From NCBI RefSeq assembly GCF_001580455.1, contig NZ_CP010951.1, forward strand, positions 2,431,001-2,495,000: a stretch of 64,000 nt of DNA. The letters run 5' to 3'. The notes under the pieces are model-generated. The model was not told the DNA's origin and did no database searches. It was given only the letters and a program-made list of their open reading frames with translations. Source of the stretch: Ramlibacter tataouinensis (lineage in GTDB: Bacteria; Pseudomonadota; Gammaproteobacteria; Burkholderiales; Burkholderiaceae_C). Position 1 is the stretch's first letter. Each line of letters starts with the position of its first letter. This document shows positions 58,090 through 64,000 of the stretch, piece by piece. The position numbers and the translations under genes are program-made.

Positions 58090-59283
58090 CTACTCCCGGG
58101 CGTATGCGCGGATGCTGGCCGCCAGCGCGGCGATGCCGGCATCGATTTGCTCCACTGTGGCCGTGACGAAGGACAAGCGCAAGCTCCTCGAATCCGCTTG
58201 CTGGGCGTAGAACGGCGCACCGGGCACGAAGGCGACACCCTGGGCCACGGCCTTGGGCAGCAGTTCGATCGCATCCATGCCCTGCGGCAGCCGGGCCCAG
58301 AGGAACATGCCGCCGTCGGGCGCGTTCCACTCGAGGCTCAGGCCCTGCATCTCGCGCGCCAGCGCCGCGAGCATGGCATCGCGCTGCGACTTGTAGAGCG
58401 ACCGGATCGCCGGCACGTGCCGCGCCAGGAAACTCTCCTTCATCACTTCGGCGGCCACGCGCTGGTTGAAGCCGGGGGTGTGCAGGTCGGCCGCCTGCTT
58501 GGCCTGCAGCAGCTTCGGGTAGAGTGCGGCCGGCGCGACCATGAACCCCAGCCGCAGGCTGGGCGCCAGCACTTTGGAGAAGGAACCCAGGTACACGCAG
58601 CCCTCCGGGTTGCGGCTGGTCAGCGGCGGCGGCGGCGCGGCGTCGAACCACAGCTCGCCGTAGGGGTTGTCCTCCACGATCGGCAGGCCCAGCGCAGCGG
58701 CGCGCTGCGACAGCGCCGCACGGCGGTCCTCGCTCATGGTGCGGCCGGTCGGGTTCTGGAAGTTTGGCAGGACATACAGGAATCGCGCATCGGTGGCCTG
58801 CCGCGACAGGTCGTCCAGGTCCAGCCCGCCGGCGTCGCTGGCGACGCCGATCACCTCCGGCTCCATGGGGGCAAAGGCCTGCAGCGCGCCGAGGTAGGTC
58901 GGCGTCTCGACCAGGATGCGCGAGCCGGCGTCCACCAGCACCTTGGCGACCAGGTCCAGGCCCTGCTGCGAGCCGGTCGTGATCAGCACCTGCGCGGGGT
59001 CGACCTGCCACGGGAGCATCGCCGCCACCATCTCGCGCAAGGGGCCATAGCCTTCGCTGGCGGCGTACTGGAGGGCCGCCTGGCCATCGTCGCGCAGCAC
59101 CTTGGCGCAGGCCTCCTGGAAGGCTGCGACGGGGAAGGTTTTGGGCGAGGGCAGCCCGCCGGCGAAGCTGATGATCCCGGGCCGCTCGGTGACCTTGAGG
59201 ATCTCGCGGATGAAGGAGGGGTTCATCCGCTGCGCGCGGCTGGCCAGGCGCCAGTTCGTCTGGGGGAGCTCGTTCAGTTTCAT
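58090..59283 (-). CDS. PLP-dependent class I/II aminotransferase
   Basis: A 397-residue fold-type I aminotransferase: IISFAGGLPSPKTFP (about 38-52), ALQYAASEGYGPLREMVA, LITTGSQQGLDLVAKVL, VLPNFQNPTGRTMS, and the PLP lysine in YLGSFSKVLAPSLRLGFM (about Lys234). The sequence is close to the 2-aminoadipate or kynurenine aminotransferase-like group (LysN-type), but substrate is not certain. The ATG at 59283 (MKLNELPQTNW) is chosen. It is 19 bp after the EamA gene. Confidence 0.9.
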   Translation of the reverse strand: MKLNELPQTNWRLASRAQRMNPSFIREILKVTERPGIISFAGGLPSPKTFPVAAFQEACAKVLRDDGQAALQYAASEGYGPLREMVAAMLPWQVDPAQVLITTGSQQGLDLVAKVLVDAGSRILVETPTYLGALQAFAPMEPEVIGVASDAGGLDLDDLSRQATDARFLYVLPNFQNPTGRTMSEDRRAALSQRAAALGLPIVEDNPYGELWFDAAPPPPLTSRNPEGCVYLGSFSKVLAPSLRLGFMVAPAALYPKLLQAKQAADLHTPGFNQRVAAEVMKESFLARHVPAIRSLYKSQRDAMLAALAREMQGLSLEWNAPDGGMFLWARLPQGMDAIELLPKAVAQGVAFVPGAPFYAQQADSRSLRLSFVTATVEQIDAGIAALAASIRAYARE

Positions 59284-59302
59284 GGGTCGTTCCGGGAGGA
59301 TG

Positions 59303-60199
59303 TCAGGCAAGGGAGCGCACCGGCATGCGCCGGCCGATGATGACGGTGGCCATGACCGCCGCGGCGAAGCCGAGCGTCATGGGATCGATGCTTTCGCCCA
59401 GCAGGGGCACGGCGAACAGCATGCTGAGGAAAGGCTGGATCAGCTGCACCTGGCTCACGCGCACCGTGCCGCCGAGGGCCAGCGCCCGGTACCAGGCGAA
59501 GAAGCCGATCCACATCGAGAACACGGCGACGTAGCCGAAGGCCCACCAGGCGGCGGCGGGCACCGCTGCCGCGGGCCGCAGCACCAAGGCGCCGGGAAGC
59601 GTGACCGGCAGCGCGATCACCAGCGCCCAGCAGATCACATGCTCGGCGCGCATGCGTTGCGACAGCAGCGCGCCCCAGCCGTAGCCGACCGCGGCGCAGG
59701 CCATGGCGGCCAGCAGCATCAGGTCGGCCGCCTGCACCGGCGAAGCGCCGGCGCCCGAGTGCATCAGCGCGAAGCCCACCACCAGGGCGCTGCCCAGCGC
59801 GCCGCAGGCCCAGAAAGCCGCCGAAGGCCGCTGGCGATGCAGCCATGCGCCCGTGACGGCGGTGGCCAGCGGCAGCACGGCCAGGATCACGCTGGCGTGG
59901 ACCGCTTCCACATGGCGCATCGCGATGGAGGTGAGCAGGGGAAAGCCGAACACCACCCCGCCGGCGACGATCGCCAGCGGCGCCCAGTCGCCACGCCGGG
60001 GCAGCGGCGCGCGCGTGGCGAGCAGGAACAGTGCGGACAGCAGGCCGGCGACGGCGGCCCGGCCGATCGCGATGAACCCGCCCGACAGCTGGGGCATTTC
60101 GGCCGTGCCCACGGCCAGCCGGGTCATCGGCAGGGTCAGCGCGAACATGGCGACGCCAGCTGCGCCCAGCCACAGGCCCCGGATCTCACTGGATCTCAT
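59303..60199 (-). CDS. EamA/DMT-family transporter
   Basis: A 298-residue inner-membrane protein with about ten hydrophobic helices and two EamA repeats, as in the drug/metabolite transporter superfamily that exports amino acids or related compounds. FALTLPMTRLAVG near the start and SMWIGFFAWYRALALGG in the second half are typical. It is the first gene of the operon, reading away from the MocR gene, and its start is 130 bp from the regulator's start. Confidence 0.92.
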   Translation of the reverse strand: MRSSEIRGLWLGAAGVAMFALTLPMTRLAVGTAEMPQLSGGFIAIGRAAVAGLLSALFLLATRAPLPRRGDWAPLAIVAGGVVFGFPLLTSIAMRHVEAVHASVILAVLPLATAVTGAWLHRQRPSAAFWACGALGSALVVGFALMHSGAGASPVQAADLMLLAAMACAAVGYGWGALLSQRMRAEHVICWALVIALPVTLPGALVLRPAAAVPAAAWWAFGYVAVFSMWIGFFAWYRALALGGTVRVSQVQLIQPFLSMLFAVPLLGESIDPMTLGFAAAVMATVIIGRRMPVRSLA

Positions 60200-60252
60200 C
60201 GGGCGGCCTTTCGTGCTTGCGGTGTCATGCGGCCCACTGTAATCTTCGGCGT

Positions 60253-60320
60253 CAATACACGAGCAGTACAGTTGATCCAGTCACTCGGCGTCCTGTACTG
60301 CTGCCCGCGGCAATACACGA
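60253..60320. promoter_or_regulatory. Inverted and direct repeats, probable MocR operator
   Basis: AGCAGTACAG (60262-60271) and CTGTACTGCT (60293-60302) are a perfect 10-bp inverted pair. CAATACACGA occurs twice as a direct repeat (60253-60262 and 60311-60320). They lie between the divergent EamA and MocR genes. MocR-type regulators usually bind direct or inverted repeats in their divergent promoter, so this is the likely binding site. Confidence 0.75.
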
Positions 60321-60329
60321 AAGCTCGCC

Positions 60330-61751
60330 ATGCTGATGAAGGCCTCCTCGCAATCGCTCACCGAGCAGCTGTCGGCGCGCTTCGCGCAGCGCATCCGCGA
60401 CCGGCTGCTGGCGCCGGGCGCGCGGCTGCCCTCGGTGCGCCAGTGCGCCCTGCAGCAGGGCGTGAGTCCGTCCACCGTGGTCGCGGCCTACGACCAGCTG
60501 CTGGCGCAGGGCCTGGTGGAGGCGCGCAAGAACCGCGGCTTTTTCGTGCGCGAAAGCCGCATCGAAGGGCCCGCCGGGGCGCGGGTGGCGGCGGGCACCG
60601 AGCCGGCGTCCCCCGCGTCGCGCGGCCACGTGCCGGTCGACGCGACGGCGCTGATCCGCGGCATGTTCCACAAGATCAGCCACAAGCCGCAGCCGGGCAT
60701 GGGCGTCTTTCCGCCGGACTGGCTGGAGTCCACCTTCATGCCGGCCGCGGTCCGCAAGGTGACGGGCACGCGCGCCCTGCTGGACTTCTCGCTGCAGTAC
60801 GGCGAACCGCACGGCGATGGCGGCTTGCGGCGCGCGCTGTCGAACAAGCTCGCGAACATCAATGTGCAGGCGGCGCCCGAGAACATCATCACCACGGTTG
60901 GCGCCACGCATGCGCTGGACATCGTCAGCCGCACCCTGCTGCGTCCCGGCGATCACGTGATGGTCGAAGAGCCGGGCTGGGCGGTGGAGTTCGCGCGGCT
61001 CACGGCGCTTGGAATGCGCCTGCTGCCGGTGCCGCGGCGTCCGGACGGGCCCGACCTGGAAGTGATGACCCGCTACTGCGAAGTCCACCAGCCCAAGCTG
61101 TACGTAAGCGTCAGCGTGCTGCACAACCCCACCGGTCACTGCCTCACGCCCGGCAGCGCCCACCGCCTGCTGCAGTTGGCAAGCCGGCACGACTTCCACA
61201 TCGTCGAGGACGACACCTACAGCCACATCGCGCCCGAGCACGCCACGCGCCTGTGCGCGCTCGACGGCTTGCAGCGCACCATCCACGTGAGCGGCTTCGC
61301 CAAGATCCTGGCGCCGAACTGGCGCGTGGGCTTCCTGGCGGCCAACCCGGCGCTGATCGAGCGGCTGCTGGACACCAAGCTGCTCACCACGTTGACCACG
61401 CCGGCACTGCTGGAGCGGGCGCTGGCGCTGTGCATTGAGCAAGGCCAGCTGCGGCGGCACGCCGAGCGCATCCGCACCCGGCTGGACGCCGCCCGCAGCC
61501 GCAGCGTCAAGCTGGCGCTGCAGGCCGGATGCCGCTTCGCGGCCGAGCCCGCCGGCCTGTTCGGTTGGGTGGACACCGGGGTGGACACGGATGCCCTGGC
61601 GCAGCGCATGCTGGACGACGGCTACCTGCTCGCGCCCGGCGCGCTGTTCCATGCCGACCGCAAGCCCTCGACGCTGATGCGCATCAACTTCGCGACCACG
61701 CAGGAGGCGGCGTTCTGGAAGCGCTATTCGGAACTCGTGCGGACGATGTGA
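60330..61751 (+). CDS. MocR-type GntR regulator with aminotransferase domain
   Basis: A 473-residue transcription factor. The N-terminal winged helix (about 10-75: LSARFAQRIRDRLLAPGARLPSVRQ in part, GVSPSTVVAAYDQLLAQGLVEAR) is of GntR type. The C-terminal domain (about 115-470) is a fold-type I aminotransferase with PLP lysine in SGFAKILAPNWRVGFL (about Lys324). MocR proteins sense PLP and amino compounds. It is divergent from the EamA operon and is its probable regulator. Confidence 0.93.
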   Translation: MLMKASSQSLTEQLSARFAQRIRDRLLAPGARLPSVRQCALQQGVSPSTVVAAYDQLLAQGLVEARKNRGFFVRESRIEGPAGARVAAGTEPASPASRGHVPVDATALIRGMFHKISHKPQPGMGVFPPDWLESTFMPAAVRKVTGTRALLDFSLQYGEPHGDGGLRRALSNKLANINVQAAPENIITTVGATHALDIVSRTLLRPGDHVMVEEPGWAVEFARLTALGMRLLPVPRRPDGPDLEVMTRYCEVHQPKLYVSVSVLHNPTGHCLTPGSAHRLLQLASRHDFHIVEDDTYSHIAPEHATRLCALDGLQRTIHVSGFAKILAPNWRVGFLAANPALIERLLDTKLLTTLTTPALLERALALCIEQGQLRRHAERIRTRLDAARSRSVKLALQAGCRFAAEPAGLFGWVDTGVDTDALAQRMLDDGYLLAPGALFHADRKPSTLMRINFATTQEAAFWKRYSELVRTM

Positions 61752-61770
61752 TGCCGATGTCGGCCAAGGC

Positions 61771-63435
61771 CTAGAGCATCTCGTCCGGCGCGAAAGGCGC
61801 GATCAGCCGCACCAGCATCTTCCGCGTGGTGCTCGCTTCGGGCTCGCTGGTCGCGTCCTGGAAGGCTGCGCCCTGCGGCGCGCGCCACGCCAAGCCGCCG
61901 CCGGCCAGCTCGAGCCGGTAGGCGCCGGCCTTGATCATGGCCTCGATGCGCCCCTGCGTCGCGCGCGCGAGCGCGGCACTGCGGATCAGCAGGGCCACCT
62001 CGCTGTTGCTGCGCTGGGAGCGCAGGTCCAGGTTCATGGAGCCGATCACGCTGAGGCGGCCGTCGATCACCACCGCCTTCGAGTGCAGGCTGGGGCGAGA
62101 GGAACCGCTGCGGGAGCCGGTGGCGGATGATTCCCCGCCGGCGGAGCCGCTGGCGCCGTTGGCCTCGGGCCCGGCCCGCATCTCGTACAGCTCGATCCCG
62201 AGCGCCAGCAGGTCCTTGCGGTACCGGGCATACCCCGCATGGGCCGCCAGCGCGTCGTTGGAGGCAAGCGAATTGGTGAGCACCCGCACCTTGACGCCCC
62301 GGCCCTTCAGGCGCCGGAACAGATCCATCATCGCGGTGCCCGGGACGAAGTAGGGCGAGACGATCAGCACGTCCTCCCGCGCGCCATCCATCAGCTGCAG
62401 CAGGCCGTCGACCACGGTGTCGCCCGCGGCCAGCTCGTCGTCGCCGGGGCCGATCTTGTCGGGATGGTCCTGCATCAGCACGGCCGGCGCCCACACCAGG
62501 CGCAGCCGCGCCAGGTCCAGCGATGCAGGCAGTGGTGGGGCCGCCGCTGCGGGCGTGACGTTCGGCAGCACCGGCGCCGAGGCTGCGGCCTGCGACGCTA
62601 TCGCAGGGAGCGCGCCAGGGGTTCCGCTCGGCGTGGCCGTGTCGCGCAGCCGCTCCAGATCGGCGGCCGACACCAGCGTGTGCATCGGGTAGGCGAGCTC
62701 GTCGTTCCAGTAGCGGTCGAAGCTGGCCGACATGTCGCGCACGATGCGGCCGGCCGCCAGCACATCGAGGTCGACAAAGCTGCTCTTGTCATCACCGCCG
62801 AAATACGCGTCCCCGAGGTTGCGGCCTCCCGTGATTCCGATCGCGTTGTCGGCGATGAACAATTTGTTGTGCATCCGCTTCTGGATCCGCGAGGCGTCGT
62901 TGAGCGAGGTGACCAGCCGCCCGACCAGCGATGCGCGCGATCCGGTCAGCGGATTGAACAGGCGGATCTCGATGTGGGGCTCGAACGCCAGCCTGAGCAC
63001 CTGAGCGTCCTTGCCCACGGTGTTGAAGTCGTCCAGCAGGAGGCGCACGCGCACGCCGCGCCGTGCCGCCTGCCGCAGTGCCTGCAGCAGCCGCTCCGTG
63101 CTGGCATCGGCGTGAACCGCGTAGTACTGCAGGTCCAGGCTGCGTTGCGCAGCCTCGATCAGGGCGAGGCGTCCCGCGAACGCCGCCTCCACGCCATCCA
63201 GCAGCATGAAGCCGGAGCCCTGCTGCGCGCCGGCCTGGGCGCGGCCCTGGGCCACCAGGCGGCCCAGGGCGGTCTGGTCGGGCGCGGCGAAGGCTTGGGA
63301 GGGTGTGCGTTGGTCGTTGGCCGGCAGGCTGGCACAGCCGGCCGCCCAGCCGAGGAGCAAGATGGCCAGCAGCGAGCGCCACGCGTGTGGCGAAGCTGCA
63401 TGCCGCAGCGACCAGCGAGTGGCGATGGCGACCAT
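61771..63435 (-). CDS. Phospholipase-D-family lipoprotein (cardiolipin-synthase-like)
   Basis: A 554-residue protein with lipobox GWAAGC (Cys34) and two HKD motifs: HNKLFIADNAIGITGGRN (about 189-206) and HSKAVVIDGRLSVIGSMN (about 450-467), as in ClsC-type cardiolipin synthases. An Ala/Pro-rich insertion (about 280-310) and a Ser/Gly-rich insertion (about 425-445) separate the halves. It probably links lipid head groups at the membrane. The ATG at 63435 is followed by a basic region before the hydrophobic signal. Confidence 0.88.
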   Translation of the reverse strand: MVAIATRWSLRHAASPHAWRSLLAILLLGWAAGCASLPANDQRTPSQAFAAPDQTALGRLVAQGRAQAGAQQGSGFMLLDGVEAAFAGRLALIEAAQRSLDLQYYAVHADASTERLLQALRQAARRGVRVRLLLDDFNTVGKDAQVLRLAFEPHIEIRLFNPLTGSRASLVGRLVTSLNDASRIQKRMHNKLFIADNAIGITGGRNLGDAYFGGDDKSSFVDLDVLAAGRIVRDMSASFDRYWNDELAYPMHTLVSAADLERLRDTATPSGTPGALPAIASQAAASAPVLPNVTPAAAAPPLPASLDLARLRLVWAPAVLMQDHPDKIGPGDDELAAGDTVVDGLLQLMDGAREDVLIVSPYFVPGTAMMDLFRRLKGRGVKVRVLTNSLASNDALAAHAGYARYRKDLLALGIELYEMRAGPEANGASGSAGGESSATGSRSGSSRPSLHSKAVVIDGRLSVIGSMNLDLRSQRSNSEVALLIRSAALARATQGRIEAMIKAGAYRLELAGGGLAWRAPQGAAFQDATSEPEASTTRKMLVRLIAPFAPDEML

Positions 63436-63518
63436 GTCAGGTGCACTCTAGCCTGCAAGCCGGCCGTCGGGACGCCGCTCAAGTCAGCGGTGCACGCCTG
63501 TACCTGACAGACAAATGC

Positions 63519-64000
63519 TCAAGCGCCGCTGCCCAGGGTTTCCCAGCGCTCCAGCGCTGTCATCAATTCGTCCTCGATCTGGGCACTGCGCTGCAGCAGC
63601 GATGCCGCGCGGGCGCCGTCGCGCGCATACAGGCTGCCGTCCTCGAGCTCGTCATGAATCGACTGCTGCTCCTGCTCCAGCGCCTCGATCAGGGCGGGCA
63701 GCGCGTCGAGCTCGCGCTGCTCCTTGTAGCTCAGTTTTCGCTTGCCGGCTGGCGGCGCGGGCGTGGTGGCGGCCTTGGGCGCTGGCGCGCTCGCGGCCGG
63801 GGCGGGGGCGGGCGCTGCCAGCGCCCGGGCGCGCCGCGACTGGGTGAGCCAGTCCTGCACGCCGCCCTCGTACTCACGCCAGCGGCCCTCGCCCTCGAAA
63901 ACGACGGTGCTGGTCACCACGTTGTCCAGGAAAGCGCGGTCGTGGCTCACCAGAAAGACGGTGCCATCGTAGTTCTGCAGCAAGTCCTCCAGCAGTTCGA
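63519..64000 (-). CDS. ABC-F ATPase, C-terminal part (Uup-like, partial)
   Basis: The visible 160 or so residues hold the final ABC motifs, ELLEDLLQNYDGTVFLVSHDRAFLDNVV (in part), then an Ala/Pro linker and a C-terminal coiled-coil (KLSYKEQRELDALPALIEALEQEQ in part) as in Uup. The N-terminal part lies beyond the window. ABC-F proteins act on the ribosome or on replication intermediates. Confidence 0.9.
   Translation of the reverse strand, partial: ELLEDLLQNYDGTVFLVSHDRAFLDNVVTSTVVFEGEGRWREYEGGVQDWLTQSRRARALAAPAPAPAASAPAPKAATTPAPPAGKRKLSYKEQRELDALPALIEALEQEQQSIHDELEDGSLYARDGARAASLLQRSAQIEDELMTALERWETLGSGA

Overview
The window is high-GC DNA (roughly two thirds G+C by eye) packed with genes on both strands. 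The gene families and their order point to a betaproteobacterium of the Burkholderiales, most likely Comamonadaceae (Ramlibacter/Variovorax-like). Supporting evidence is a CIRCE-controlled groES, a short PutA beside an Lrp-type regulator, a pilT-pilU pair, an rsmI/yraN/diaA/dolP cluster, priA near hemE, and lipoproteins with glycine-rich linkers. Species is inference. I found no rRNA, tRNA, CRISPR array, prophage or transposase gene.

1-6.4 kb: the 5' end of groES with its CIRCE operator, a decayed amidohydrolase tail, a PPK2-SulP pair, a secreted SGNH-like protein, an MCE-domain protein with its partner lipoprotein, and a cytochrome b561. 6.4-9.7 kb: two exported lipoproteins, a GH8 glycanase and a GDSL esterase. 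9.7-13.4 kb: a probable copper-handling block (DUF2946 protein, TonB receptor, YcnI-like protein, and a convergent 19-cysteine Csp copper-storage protein). 13.6-21.1 kb: arginase, an acidic small protein, a 1,532-residue CheB-CheR-PAS-kinase-receiver protein, and glutathione reductase.

21-30 kb: carbon and nitrogen metabolism, with a GT4 glycosyltransferase overlapping an amylo-alpha-1,6-glucosidase, then putA divergent from its likely Lrp-type regulator, and glpK. 30-34 kb: YggS, PilT and PilU, and a DUF1554-like lipoprotein. 34-44 kb: a beta-hydroxyacid dehydrogenase, dolP-diaA-(unknown exported protein)-yraN facing rsmI, then priA, hemE, a TPR methyltransferase and UDP-galactopyranose mutase. 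44-53 kb: MetY, a CoA-binding protein, a redox set (peroxiredoxin-like protein, DsbD, AlaX), a stand-alone AceE and a creatininase-family amidase.

53-64 kb: a CBS-domain gene remnant, small stress-type genes, and a tight minus-strand operon (EamA exporter, aminotransferase, GST, PhzF, VOC, probably also a histidine phosphatase and a thioredoxin). This operon is divergent from a MocR-type regulator across a region with clear inverted and direct repeats. A phospholipase-D-type lipoprotein and the C-terminus of an ABC-F ATPase end the window.

The most promising signals for new biology are the MocR-controlled operon with its repeats, a recurrent 17-bp promoter-like motif at three or four loci, a pair of stem-loop repeats with compensatory base changes (one forming the last codons of rsmI), the unknown exported protein inside the yra cluster, and the copper block.
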